A DNA stretch of 64,000 nucleotides from Brasenia schreberi (GCA_036023115.1 JAYKKT010000076.1:5208001-5272000); one strand, 5' to 3'; positions 34,201 through 42,222 are shown, numbered from the stretch's first letter. Numbers and translations are program-made. The notes: generated from the letters alone by a model not told the origin.

Positions 34201-37200
34201 GGAGGAGTGAAGTTTGATCTCCATTGAGTAGTCATGTTCCGCTCTTCATTTGGTCCTCACTTTGAATAGGTTCTGGGGTGCATGGGTCCACCATTTGATA
34301 TCCGGCTCTTGCCTGGAACTCGATCTGGATATGGGAATGGGAGGACATGAGCATTTGTGATTAGCAGTTGACTTTTTAAGCCTTGATACTTACTCTATAC
34401 ATACTGTGCAGAATTATTTTCATAGAAAAACTTAACCTGCAATCTGTATTGTCCAACTTTGAGCAACCATATTCCTTTCCTTGCCAGGCTTCAGGTGTAC
34501 GTTCTATGGTTTTCAATCCTGATGGAAGAACACTTTTCTGTGGACTGCATGAGTGTCTCAAGGTACCTAGTTGTTGGTTTTGCTTAAGTATTGATAAGTG
34601 CTGCTTTTTTTTTTTTTAAATGAAAAGACCATATACATAATGAGGTTATTAGAAACAAATTAGGAGTGACATCATTAGAGGATAAAATGAGAGAATATCG
34701 TTTAAGATGGTTTGGACATATAGAAAGAAGATCAGAAGAAGAACCTGTAAGAAGGTATGAAAAACTAAATTTGAAAAGTATTAAAAGAGGTAGAGGATGA
34801 CCACAAAAGTGTTGGAAAGAAACAATAAAGAATGATCTAGCTTACTGTGAGTTAACTGCTAACATGGCACATGATAGAGCTCTGTGGAAATAAAGAATCC
34901 ATGTAGCCGACCCCGTCTAGTATGGGAAAAGGCTTAGTTGTTGTTGTTGTTGTATTGATAAGTGCTGCTTTTTCTATTCCTTCTGAGCTACTTCCTATTT
35001 GCTCAGGTGTTCTCTTGGGAGCCTGTCAGATGCCATGATGCAGTTGACATGGGATGGTCTAGGTTAGCTGATCTCAATATTCATGATGGGAAGCTTCTGG
35101 GCTGTTCCTTCAATGAAAGTTGTGTTGGAGTTTGGGTTGCTGATATTTCGGTAACTTTAAGCTACTGAAGCTCATTCACTTTCTCTCCCCTGATTAAAAT
35201 TATTTTAAGACCAAGAATGATTACACGGTTTGTAGTGATAATGCTATCTCTGTTTCCGGTTTCCATTTCCATTTCCATTTCCATTTTAGCGCATAGCACC
35301 ATATGCAGTCAGTGGAGTACACAGAAATGGTCATTCAGAGCCCAAACCCAATTCTAAGGAAGACCAACGGGTGCAGAAGCTAGAAAGTAGTCTGAGGGCC
35401 AGCACAAAATCATTTTCTCTACCCTTGCATCCTGAAATGAAGGAGGTGAAAGTTAATCAATCTGCAATCTGTAAGTGTGCTTTTAGAGGTTTGGATGTTT
35501 AACATTCATAAGCATCTTCTCACGGCTTTATTGCTAGAATGTTTTGTACATTGAGTCTGCTTCTTAGATGAATATTGTCCTCTAATTTTTTCTTTGCAGT
35601 TGCTGAGACTCCACCTCGTACTCCACAAAGATTTGGTCAACATGACTCCAAAGTGCTTGCTTCTAATCCAACAGCAGCATGCAATTCATCTTCTTTGAAG
35701 AAATATTCTGTGCCTAAAATGCCATCTGGTATTAGCACCCTGAACTTCTCTAAGCCCGAGGTTGTGCCACTCATTGTTCCTAGGAACAGCCAAAAGACTG
35801 AGCAACCAACTGAGTCCAAGGTCTCTGCTAAGCCGGATGTAGTACCTGTCATTGTTCCCAGAAACATCCAAAAGCTTGAAACCACTAACTCCAGAACAGA
35901 AAGTGCTCCCATGGAGGGAGCAGTTTTGGCATCAAAGCCATCACACCTACGGCGACAATCATTTGGTGCGGGTGGTGTAGATACTGAACACCTTTTAGCA
36001 TGTTCTGGGTTATCGATTTGCAAGAACAAGGACTTGAATCATGAAGTAGATAAGAACTTTCCTGCTCTTGACATAAAAGTTGATACTTCTGGATATGGGG
36101 ATGTAAATACGGGCATCAGAAATGTTGCTGAAAAGTTTGACAGAAGCTTATCAGTAGGGCATAAATCAATTACTCGATCTGGAAACTGTAAATCCTTTCA
36201 ACTTCTGTTTTTTCTTGTTTTCTTATTGTTAGCAATAAAACCCTATGGCATTACAAGATTGACAAACAACAGCCATATGCCTTTCTTTTTTAAGTGTTAT
36301 TGTGTTTTGTCCTTGTTGGCACTTTTGCAGTTCTTATTATTTCCACTTTTTTGCTTCCTGATGACGTCTTGTCTGTTCTTTATACTTCTATTTCTTGCTT
36401 CCTGGTTACAACCCATTTGTTCATTCTGTAACTTTATTGTTTGTCTTTCATATTTCATCCCCTGCACAATATTGATGAAAGTTAGTTTTGTCATAGATGT
36501 TATCTTAGGTCTCATTTATTTGATTTGAACTAGAGGTAGTATTTTATTTGCTTCACAGCCACGCTCATGCCGTCATCAATCTAGAGTCAGTACTAAGTCA
36601 TTTTGAAAGAAATTTCCAGGTGTTGTCTTCCTCTGTTGTTTGTATCTATCTGGAGTCCTGACAAATGCAGATCCCCAACTGAGTTTGTTGAGATACTTTA
36701 AAGTAACTTATTTATATGGTCATGTTAGTGGTTGGAGAATTCATTGTTGTCATCACTCAATTGTTTTTTCTGTAGGTGGTGCTAAACTGCTTGATGGAAG
36801 CCGAGCTACTGGTAGCATTGAACTTGCGAAAGGTGTGGCATAGGGCTGGTTGTTTGAAAATATCTGATATGCTTTGGTAATTCTGGCGCCCTATTTTACC
36901 AACCCAGGTAGAAGGCGTTCCACAGGAAGAACACGCTCTTTGGTGGAGAGCTGGGAGAGAAGGGAGAGATCCCCAAACGATGATGCTCTAACAATGAGTG
37001 CTTCCTCAGACTCAATGTCTGGACCTGATTGCTTGTCTTCTGTTTTGGTGGGATTTTAATTTCATGTAGCTGCTGCTTAAGTTCTTTGTAACGTCCACCA
37101 CTTTGCTGAGAGCCTTTTCAAATTTATTTTTGGCCAGAAAACCCAGTTTCAGGCAGTTGATAGTGCCTTGACTTCAGCTTCTGATGAGGATGAGAGTGAT

Positions 37201-40200
37201 AGTGCATTGCAAGATCATGACATGTTTTTAAGAAATATTCAGTCCAGACTTACCAAGTTACAGGTATGTGTTTCCAGTGCTTTGGGAGTTTTACTTTTTC
37301 AGTTAGAAGTTTGAGAGCAATTTATAGATGAGTTGGCTTTTGCTTAATTCCCTGAAAATCCTGTTCATGATTGTGATAGATAAATAAGTTACTTCAAAGT
37401 AGCATAAATAAGTTTCTCTGATAATGTTATTTTGGTTTGATGCTGACATCTGTACCAGAAAACTGATTGTCAGTCATCCTTCATTTAAGCCATCTAGATG
37501 GTGAATGAGATCTCTCATACTAAGATCATTTATCTTTCTCTAAGAGTGCTGTTTTCTAGATAGTTGGGTTGTCATTTCAAGTAGCTTGCTTAACAGCCAT
37601 AGGGGCCAAGCAGCCATCGTGTGTTGCTTCCTTTTCGTTTTGGAGCTTGGCTGATTGGTTTGTTGACATCAAGTTGCAGTAAATACTCTCTCTTTTCCCA
37701 GTGTTTAAGCTTCTTATTGCTGCAGTTCTGAAAGAGGCTTCCTTCGTTTTTTTGTTTAACCTGAACCATTGCAATACAGCATGAATCCCTTGGAAACAAT
37801 TCTTGAAACTGCTTACTGGTCTTAATTCATACAATGCATTTCTGAACCACTGTTTTCACAGCAATGTCCACTTTAGTTCTTATATATAAACAGATAGATA
37901 CTGTAATTGGATCGTGCAGACAATGCTTCTACTTAGACAGTCCCAAAAAACTTTTTTTTGAACAATGCAACCATACAGGTGTGTTCTGCATCATCAATTC
38001 CATGAAAATTGGCTGCTGGATCCCTGGTTTCAAGTACATGGTGATTTCCTAAAGAATGTAAATGAAGGCTTTGTGTTCATTTATAAAATTGTTTTTCTAA
38101 ATCAGGGTCAGCGATCCAACAGCCAGTTTTCACATATGTGGTTAGACTTCAAGAAAAGGGGGAAACTGGCACTTCCACACGGTCCACATGAAAAACACAG
38201 CCAAATTGAAGTTGTTTAATTTAATATACATATGTCTGCGTGTGTGTCTGTGCTTATACTCATCCACATAGGATAGCATAGTTATTGAGTTATTATATGC
38301 AATTTTTTTGTTGTTGCTATATTTGTTTATCTATTTTGTTCATTCAAGGATAGTGGGTGTTGGACTTATCAGATTAAAACTATTTTTTGGCGGACATGTA
38401 TACTGCATACTAGTGCTTTGATGTGATGCAGTCTTTCTAGGTTTTCTCCCCCTTTTTCTTTGCCATCTGACAATTTGTTTCCAAGGTTTTTCTTTACTCT
38501 TCTGTAACTTCGAATTGAAATACTGAATAATCATGTTACTTAGGCTATGCTGGATGCTTTCTATTAACTTGTTATATATTACTCTTTATAAATAAAATGG
38601 CTCAACCAATGTCCTATGCATGTTGGAATTGAGATGAAGAACAATGAACTTTGATTAGGTTAGTGGGTCCAAATTGTACGGGTGGTTGTTGATTAATATC
38701 TTCTGATGATGCTCATTCACTTGATTTGCTCCATTTGACCGCTCTTTGTGTGTCACTTAGTTCCATATTGCATTCTTGGCAAGGTTTTCCTAAAGTTTTC
38801 AATAGCATGAAGTTAAATAAACATGAAAAGGACGCAACTAATACCATTAGAAACCAGCTCAAATACTAACAGAAGTCTCTTCTATGGTTCCTTCTTTCTT
38901 CTTTTCTCCTTTTCTCCTTTTCTGCTCCTTTCTTCCTTAAGTTTAGTTTCTTTGTCTGCCAATATTGCACCTCGCATGCCTCTGCCTATCCTCACAATGC
39001 ACCAAGTTCACAACTCCATTCCTCTGAAGAGCCAGTGTAGTCCATAACCCTGATCTGCACACTTCCAAAATATCTTTTCCTTCCTCGAATACCTTGTACC
39101 TTTTAGTTAATCTGAGATTCTGAACTTTTGGAAAATATCAACTGTCCCCATGAACAAGCGAGTCAATAGTTTTAGCTTCTTCACATTATCATTTTTTGTT
39201 TTGGTAAATAAGCATGTTTTATCTGCTTTTGAAACACTTATTTGGGAGTTTTCTTAACAGGAAGGATGTTTTCCTTTAATAACACTTTTAGTTAATTTAA
39301 TCTGGTTTTTGGACTAAATCAGCAAAGAATTATAGCTTGAGTCACATGCTCTTAGAATTTTATGAAACTTTCTTCCTGAATTTTATTAGTCCCAGAAAAA
39401 CAACGCATGAGAAACAGTTCTTGCAAAGAAACAATGTTTATGCTTAAATCAGGTAATGGTATTTTCTTAAGAGTTTTCATTTTTAACTTTTAGATTGTGA
39501 GGCGCTCCTGGGAGAGGAAGGACATAAGGGGTACCATCAATACCATGGAAAATATGGCTGATCATTCTGTAGGTATTCTGTTCAAGTTACACTAGTGTGA
39601 CTGATACCTGCTCTTCCTTGGCTTTAGTGAGCATAAATAGCATTTTGCATATGATCTGACAATAATGGGCACACAGGTGCAGGCTGATGTAATCAGTGTT
39701 CTTGTGGAGAAAATCGACTTTGTTACACTAGATATTTGTGCTTGCATGTTACCGTTGCTTAATGGCTTACTTAGCAGCAAGATTGACAGGTCTCTGTTTC
39801 CTTTCCTGTTCACTCCACCTTTTGCAGCATCACAAAGCGTATCTTTGTTTATGTCAAGAGTTTCACTTCCTGACACTTTATTTTGAATGCTAAATGAACA
39901 GGCACATAACTGTGTCGCTGGAGATGTTGCTAAAGCTTGTTAGAACTTTTGGCCCTGTAATCCATTCAACTATATCAGCACCGGCATTAGTTGGGGTTGA
40001 TCTTCACGCAGAACAAAGGTCTCTAATCATAATCTTTACTAATCCCATATTCACTTCTTGTGGTCAATGTTCCTTCCTCACACATTGTTTTGCCTTGGCT
40101 GCAGGCTGGAGCGCTGTAGTCGGTGCTTTTCAGAATTGCAAAAGATTAAGCAATGCCTCAATCCTTTACTAAGGCAAGTAGGTCTAACATTTGAATAAAC

Positions 40201-41677
40201 TAAATTATTGTACTCGGTATTGAGCTTTCACATATGAGCTTTCACTTCTCTAGATATTTTGGATAACTATCCTGATCAACGTTATAAAAAGCATATTAGC
40301 TGCATGTCAATGGGGTTCTGATACGTGATATATGCTGTATCATACAATACGGTTGACAGGACACAAAACCAATTTATTTAATCTTGGAAGTCAAAATGCT
40401 GAAAATTCATTAAAAATCAGAAAATTTTGAAATTAATCAATACAACTTGCCAAAATGCAAGAAGACACAACCAACAACGCTAAAACATCAATAACACCAG
40501 AGTGCAGTACTTGCAAGCTGTATTAGACCATTGAGATGCAATTGATGCTCGGACAGAGATGATTTTCAACAAAAAAAGGCTTGTGAAAGGTAAGGAAGTT
40601 TGTCTTCCTAGGAAAACCCCAATTTTTTCTGGTGAAAATTGGGTGAAATGGTTCAGGAACAAAAAGAAGTGATGAAGCTCAGGATTTCAAAAAACCCCAC
40701 GGGTTTTACAAAATTAGGTGAAAATTGGATGATTTCTCTACTAAATTGAGTAAAAGAAGGTAGGGACAGTGTTTGGGAGTGAAAAATGGTTGTCTAAAAG
40801 ACCTACGGGGTTTCAAGCCCCTCGGTTTTCATGTTTAACGGCAACAAAAGATAAAGCATCAGGCAATATGGTGTGATACAACACTGATACGGTATGATAT
40901 GTTATGATAAATGATGGAGAATGGTACAAGTACCTGGATCAATGTGACAGTGAATAATGTAGCACGGTACAGATATCTGGGTACAGATATCAGGATCATA
41001 TCGATCTAGGAACCCATACATAGGATACATGAGACGCGTTTGATTTGGTACAATTTTTATAACATTGGTCCTGATTGAATGAGAAAAATATTTGCTCACG
41101 GTGATCTTTTTCTCGTGGTCAAATCATATAGATAACATGATCTTTGGGCAAGTAATTCTCAAACACATTGTATTCCTGTTTAAGATGCACAAGGTGCTAG
41201 TATTTTTTTCTCTTTTTGGATGTTTCCTCTAGAGAAAAAAAGAACCTTTAAGCTATTGGGACCATCTCTGTTATAAACTCTCATACGGTTGTTGTATTAT
41301 ACATTTTGTTAATTCTTGGGGCATGCATAGGCCTTTCTTAATAGCCAAGCTGGGTTAGGAAAACCCTGTACTTGGCTATGAAACTCCAGATCTAGCATGA
41401 GAGAGCCAACCCCCTAGGCATACACTGTGCTGCTTCTTTTGGGCACGTCTTGGGTATCTTTACCGTGTTGGGTACTTTGACATGGATTGTACATTTGATT
41501 TTCTACATAGATCATGGAAGGATTTAATAATTTGAAATATTCTGATGGCATTCATGGTGATTCTTAAAAGCATCACCAGTTAACTATATGCTTCTCCTGG
41601 CTGCTGTCTCATACAGGAAGGACGGGCTTATTTCGAAGGCTGTACTTCAATTAAATGTAGCAATTCAACAAGTATGA
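10227..41677 (+). CDS. KTN80: Katanin p80 WD40 repeat-containing subunit B1 homologue (KTN80 family), 18 coding exons
   Basis: Regulatory subunit of the microtubule-severing enzyme katanin. In plants KTN80 binds the p60 AAA ATPase and directs it to microtubule branch points and crossovers in the cell cortex (family knowledge). I joined exons 10227-10248, 10437-10567, 11512-11629, 11757-11983, 12107-12209, 26232-26302, 34488-34562, 35007-35150, 35290-35470, 35600-36187, 36776-36832, 36908-37047, 37138-37263, 39494-39568, 39677-39789, 39902-40018, 40105-40173 and 41617-41677. Phase is kept throughout, giving 805 residues. WD40 repeats fill residues about 8-265, with WD-type ends such as [20 protein letters not shown] and [11 protein letters not shown] Ser/Pro/Lys-rich linker follows, then the con80 region (about 640-805; RSLVESWER just upstream, [22 protein letters not shown]). 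The start MKRGYKLQEFVAH matches the plant family N terminus. The linker, including exon 11, is the least certain part. Introns 5 and 6 are swollen by transposons. Confidence 0.95.
10437..10567 (+). CDS. KTN80: Katanin p80 exon 2 (WD repeat 1)
   Basis: Residues 8-51, from EFVAH through [15 protein letters not shown]. The acceptor is TATCAG and the donor CTG|GTTTGT, ending in phase 0. It holds the GH-like start (AHTSNVNCL) and the LWAIGK end of the first blade. Confidence 0.93.
11512..11629 (+). CDS. KTN80: Katanin p80 exon 3 (WD repeat 2)
   Basis: Residues 52-90 ([15 protein letters not shown] to [10 protein letters not shown]). Acceptor CTACAG, donor AAAAA|GTGAGT, ending in phase 1. A complete GH...W repeat with the conserved [10 protein letters not shown] start. 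Confidence 0.94.
11757..11983 (+). CDS. KTN80: Katanin p80 exon 4 (WD repeats 3-4)
   Basis: Residues 91-166. Repeat 3 runs from [18 protein letters not shown] to [10 protein letters not shown], and repeat 4 begins at [13 protein letters not shown]. Acceptor GCACAG, donor AAG|GTAACT, phase 0. This is one of the best conserved pieces of the gene. Confidence 0.95.
12107..12209 (+). CDS. KTN80: Katanin p80 exon 5 (end of WD repeat 4, start of 5)
   Basis: Residues 167-200 ([19 protein letters not shown] to HEFLLAT). Acceptor GAACAG, donor ACAG|GTTAGT, phase 1. The donor opens the 14.0-kb transposon-filled intron 5. Confidence 0.95.
12366..12407 (-). mobile_element. Tiny 3'-end fragment of the RTE LINE
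   Basis: CAACTACAACTAAGCCTTTTCCCATA is the reverse complement of the LINE 3' terminus seen intact at 17895-17930. About 40 bp, inside intron 5. Confidence 0.6.
12750..12995. mobile_element. Palindromic MITE-like element in intron 5
   Basis: The first about 75 bases (GGGAGTTACCTATACTTTTA...) match the reverse complement of the last about 75 (GAGAGTTCCTACATTACCAT... read inward), giving a long imperfect hairpin of about 245 bp. There is no coding content. I could not fix a target-site duplication, so the superfamily is unassigned. Microsatellites (12710-12735 and 13005-13070) flank it. Confidence 0.45.
13754..14011 (-). repeat. 3' LTR of the 13754-19771 element
   Basis: 258 bp, matching 19460-19771 over most of its length, including the TATTTATAGAGAGAAAG stretch. 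It lacks an internal segment of about 50 bp present in the other copy (near 19650-19720). Confidence 0.85.
14654..17930 (+). mobile_element. Near full-length RTE-clade LINE, broken ORF
   Basis: Bounded by a perfect 17-bp target-site duplication ATACAAAATGCTCAAAA (14637-14653 and 17931-17947). One ORF encoded an APE-type endonuclease, then reverse transcriptase. The endonuclease (14996-15616, one frame) shows [18 protein letters not shown] and GGDLNGHVG but has TGA stops at 15227 and 15614. The RT part (15757-17043, another frame) has [37 protein letters not shown] and [12 protein letters not shown], with a TGA at 16693. FADD follows at 17118-17129 after a further frameshift. It ends in a (TTG)n tail after GGAAAAGGCTTAG. 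The clade is judged from the single ORF, short 3' UTR and trinucleotide tail. Confidence 0.93.
18020..18350. repeat. Two-copy tandem repeat (unit roughly 175 bp)
   Basis: A block with AATAGCCAACAAC and TTTAACAAAAGGCCAACAAA occurs at about 18070-18130 and again at about 18250-18310 with scattered changes. It lies inside the LTR element just right of the LINE. Confidence 0.65.
18860..19440 (+). pseudogene. Captured ABCB (MDR-type) transporter nucleotide-binding-domain fragment
   Basis: Plus-strand translation, across frameshifts, gives the ABC ATPase order: Walker [21 protein letters not shown] (about 18865-18925), DGIDIPGL, a Q-loop region [17 protein letters not shown], a damaged signature (LFDDQKQH where LSGGQKQR is usual), Walker [13 protein letters not shown] (about 19225-19260), and an H-loop region [11 protein letters not shown]. 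The D-loop segment between Walker B and the H-loop is deleted. It matches the C-terminal NBD of plant ABCB exporters. No introns interrupt it, it is GC-richer than its surroundings, and it lies antisense to the host retrotransposon. Confidence 0.82.
19448..19459 (-). other. tRNA-iMet primer-binding site
   Basis: Reads TGGTATCAGAGC on the minus strand, directly at the LTR edge, and fixes the element's orientation. Confidence 0.85.
19460..19771 (-). repeat. 5' LTR of the 13754-19771 element
   Basis: 312 bp. It abuts the primer-binding complement GCTCTGATACCA at 19448-19459. Confidence 0.85.
20030..20210. repeat. Purine-rich low-complexity tract
   Basis: GAAGAAGAAGAG-type sequence, nearly all A and G, in intron 5. 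No coding similarity. Confidence 0.6.
20930..21140. repeat. Pyrimidine-rich tract with repeated TTTGCTTTCTCTCTC units
   Basis: Imperfect repeats of TTCCTTTGCTTTTTCTCTC and relatives. The 84-codon minus-strand frame across it is low-complexity (Glu, Arg, Lys, Ser). Confidence 0.65.
22103..22127. repeat. (TG)n(G)n tract
   Basis: GTGTGTGTGTG followed by about 15 G in a row, which may be an assembly or sequencing weak spot. Confidence 0.7.
22985..23423 (+). pseudogene. Ty3/Gypsy gag remnant
   Basis: Broken plus-strand frames read as a Gypsy retrotransposon gag core: [22 protein letters not shown], then [15 protein letters not shown] near 23260-23390, like F.P..Y...L...L..L.QG..SV.DY..EF. Stops and frameshifts are present. 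No PR or RT follows; an LTR-like sequence abuts at 23424. Confidence 0.55.
23424..23600 (+). repeat. LTR end related to the 13754-19771 family
   Basis: TGTTAAAATATAATAAGG...GGGCCAATAGGACCCATAAG matches the minus-strand start of the 19460-19771 LTR. Here it lies in plus orientation without a partner, so it is a solo or truncated LTR. Confidence 0.5.
24010..25220 (-). pseudogene. Copia gag remnant with primer-binding site
   Basis: The minus-strand frame 24978-24679 starts [20 protein letters not shown] and holds [21 protein letters not shown] and [19 protein letters not shown], the usual Copia gag (UBN2-type) pattern. The frame 24300-24010 ends in a zinc-knuckle-like [19 protein letters not shown], with Tyr in place of the second Cys. 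A tRNA-iMet-type primer site TGGTATCATAGCC lies at 25220-25208. Pol is absent. A 52-bp triplication inside gag shifts the frame. Confidence 0.75.
24573..24728. repeat. Minisatellite, 52-bp unit in three tandem copies
   Basis: Copies at 24573-24624, 24625-24676 and 24677-24728, nearly identical, each ending GTTGGAGCCATAG. The unit is not a multiple of three, so it disrupts the Copia gag frame in which it lies. Confidence 0.92.
25221..25499 (-). repeat. 5' LTR of the truncated Copia element
   Basis: On the minus strand it begins TGTTAAAGAAGAG, ends GAAATCAACA, and is followed by the primer site. Near its start is a perfect 15-bp inverted repeat, AGCTCCTATTGGATC (25435-25449) with GATCCAATAGGAGCT (25462-25476). 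Confidence 0.7.
26232..26302 (+). CDS. KTN80: Katanin p80 exon 6 (end of WD repeat 5)
   Basis: A 71-nt exon, residues 201-224 ([19 protein letters not shown] to PE). Acceptor CTGCAG, donor GAG|GTATGC, phase 0. It sits alone between a 14.0-kb and an 8.2-kb intron. Confidence 0.95.
26700..26870. repeat. TA/TATG-rich microsatellite
   Basis: Long run of ATATAC, ATGTAT and TATA units shortly after exon 6. It could form cruciforms. Confidence 0.8.
27793..28056 (+). repeat. 5' LTR of the intron-6 Copia
   Basis: TGTTAGAG ... TTATAACA. Aligns over its full length with 31253-31517, with scattered substitutions. Confidence 0.9.
28780..28930 (-). mobile_element. Possible tRNA-derived SINE inside the Copia
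   Basis: On the minus strand AGCTCAGTTGGGTAGGG (28920-28904) resembles a tRNA A box, followed by a B-box-like AGTTCAAGTTC and GAGCTCGAACTTCGG about 30-45 nt later, the usual layout of a plant SINE head. The tail and target-site duplication are not clear. Confidence 0.4.
29082..29588 (+). pseudogene. Chimeric frame: signal-anchor-like segment fused to Copia RT start
   Basis: A 168-codon open frame. Its last about 35 residues (SLPPTLPTP to [15 protein letters not shown]) belong to the Copia pre-RT linker. The upstream part has an acidic run (KDEEEEEKS), a Gly/Ser stretch and a clear hydrophobic segment [20 protein letters not shown] preceded by basic residues (KRSLLKRAQ), like a type II membrane anchor. 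I do not recognise the source. It may be a host-gene exon picked up by the element, or chance. Confidence 0.45.
31253..31517 (+). repeat. 3' LTR of the intron-6 Copia
   Basis: TATTAGAG ... TTATAACA; the usual TG start has mutated to TA. Follows the purine tract directly. Confidence 0.9.
34488..34562 (+). CDS. KTN80: Katanin p80 exon 7 (WD repeat 6, first part)
   Basis: A 75-nt exon, residues 225-249 ([20 protein letters not shown] to LK). Acceptor TGCCAG, donor AAG|GTACCT, phase 0. A LINE fragment has inserted only 47 bp past its donor. Confidence 0.95.
34610..34952 (+). mobile_element. 3'-end RTE LINE fragment in intron 7
   Basis: Matches the last about 330 bp of the 14654-17930 LINE, ending in the (TTG)n tail. 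A 21-bp target-site duplication TATTGATAAGTGCTGCTTTTT flanks it (34589-34609 and 34953-34973). Severely 5'-truncated, inserted 47 bp from exon 7 and ending 54 bp from exon 8. Confidence 0.93.
35007..35150 (+). CDS. KTN80: Katanin p80 exon 8 (end of the WD40 domain)
   Basis: Residues 250-297 ([18 protein letters not shown] to VGVWVADIS). Acceptor GCTCAG, donor TCG|GTAACT, phase 0. It holds the conserved DMGWS and GKLLGCSF stretches after the sixth repeat. Confidence 0.95.
35290..35470 (+). CDS. KTN80: Katanin p80 exon 9 (linker)
   Basis: Residues 298-357, starting RIAPYAVSG and then polar and charged. The acceptor follows four copies of TTTCCA (from about 35260). Donor ATCT|GTAAGT, phase 1. 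Confidence 0.88.
35600..36187 (+). CDS. KTN80: Katanin p80 exon 10 (large linker exon)
   Basis: The longest exon, residues 358-553, low-complexity and basic. It contains a doubled motif, [12 protein letters not shown] then [12 protein letters not shown] (coding bases from 35761 and 35839), and ends in [10 protein letters not shown], which resembles the linker helix of plant p80 proteins. Acceptor TTGCAG, donor AACT|GTAAAT, phase 1. A 130-codon minus-strand frame here is only its shadow. Confidence 0.88.
36776..36832 (+). CDS. KTN80: Katanin p80 exon 11 (short linker exon)
   Basis: 57 nt, residues 554-572 ([19 protein letters not shown]). Acceptor CTGTAG. The donor AAAG|GTGTGG is weak but is the one that keeps phase with exon 12; reading through it meets a TAG at 36841. 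This is the least certain exon of the model. Confidence 0.72.
36908..37047 (+). CDS. KTN80: Katanin p80 exon 12
   Basis: Residues 573-619. It carries [19 protein letters not shown], the conserved [13 protein letters not shown] block found ahead of con80 in plant p80 proteins. Acceptor ACCCAG, donor TTG|GTGGGA, phase 0. Confidence 0.88.
37138..37263 (+). CDS. KTN80: Katanin p80 exon 13 (start of con80)
   Basis: Residues 620-661, with an acidic stretch ([14 protein letters not shown]) and then the helix [13 protein letters not shown] that opens the p60-binding con80 region. Acceptor TGGCCAG, donor CAG|GTATGT, phase 0. Confidence 0.93.
37264..39493 (+). other. Intron 13 of katanin p80, no feature recognised
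   Basis: About 2.2 kb of ordinary intron. Short frames on both strands (for example 37834-37577 minus and 37965-38219 plus) match nothing I know, and no retroelement motif was seen. Confidence 0.5.
39494..39568 (+). CDS. KTN80: Katanin p80 exon 14 (con80)
   Basis: Residues 662-686 ([20 protein letters not shown] to DHS). Acceptor TTTTAG, donor TCT|GTAGGT, phase 0. Confidence 0.93.
39677..39789 (+). CDS. KTN80: Katanin p80 exon 15 (con80)
   Basis: Residues 687-723 ([19 protein letters not shown] to LLSSKID). Acceptor CACAG, donor ACAG|GTCTCT, phase 2. Confidence 0.93.
39902..40018 (+). CDS. KTN80: Katanin p80 exon 16 (con80)
   Basis: Residues 724-762 ([20 protein letters not shown] to VGVDLHAEQ). 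Acceptor AACAG, donor AAAG|GTCTCT, phase 2. VGVDLHAE is strongly conserved among plant p80 proteins. Confidence 0.94.
40105..40173 (+). CDS. KTN80: Katanin p80 exon 17 (con80; GC donor)
   Basis: Residues 763-785 ([20 protein letters not shown]). The acceptor is CTGCAG. The donor is CTAAG|GCAAGT, a non-canonical GC site with otherwise perfect consensus. The nearby GT donor at 40180 would break the frame with exon 18. Confidence 0.9.
40174..41616 (+). other. GC-AG intron 17 of the katanin p80 gene
   Basis: The donor reads AAG|GCAAGT, a near-perfect match to U1 apart from the GC. The acceptor is CATACAG. No transposon domain was recognised inside. Confidence 0.85.
41617..41677 (+). CDS. KTN80: Katanin p80 exon 18 (C terminus and stop)
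   Basis: The last 20 codons, [19 protein letters not shown] then TGA at 41675-41677. The acceptor is ATACAG. The 3' UTR probably runs for a few hundred bases into A+T-rich sequence (about 41678-42040); no clear AATAAA lets me fix the end. Confidence 0.88.
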
Positions 41678-42222
41678 TGAAGCAACGTTTGAAGCTTTGT
41701 CCTATCTGGTCTTACACGGCTTTCATTTGTAAGAAATTAATTGTCCATAAGCAACCACTCATGCTGCAAGGGGAACTACATCATGAAATTCTTTGCACGG
41801 AAAAATTTATCTGTTGGGATTGAATTCTCTCATGCCCAGCATGAGCTGCAATTAAGACTCACTAGACTACAGAAATGTTCTGTCATAAAGAAAGTGAGCT
41901 CGTATTGAAACCATACGTGTGGTTGTGGATCGTTTTGTACCACAATTTAGCTTACAACCTGGAATTGTATGTCTTGTATACCAATTAATTGTTGTACTAC
42001 TGCAAAGTTGAATCAATAGTGAATTTTTATTTATACACTTTTTCTTGGAAATTCTTTGGCTCTATGCTTTATCACTACCCTCTTTACTGAAACATCATCT
42101 GTTTATGAATCTCGTATGAAAGTAGAAACTCAGGCGTCAAAAAGGTAAACTGAAGTTGTAACGATGCGAGACATCTCTTTCGTCTGTGTAATGTTCATGG
42201 ATAGGACAGGCATGCAATCGGT

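Larger units (their letters stand above)
26303..34487 (+). other. Large intron 6 of the katanin p80 gene (8.2 kb)
   Basis: A GT-AG intron holding a TA microsatellite and a decayed Copia element (27793-31517). From 31518 to 34487 I see no gene. A plus-strand frame at 33576-33848 resembles nothing I recognise and lies in unplaced repeat-like sequence. Confidence 0.88.

Noticed and set aside
35637..36029. 130-codon minus-strand open frame
   Set aside because: It is the exact antisense of katanin p80 exon 10, whose plus-strand frame is supported by phase and conservation.
36188..36528. Exon 10 read through into a hydrophobic tail
   Set aside because: The open frame continues past the donor by chance; the tail is T-rich intron sequence and would remove the conserved con80 region.
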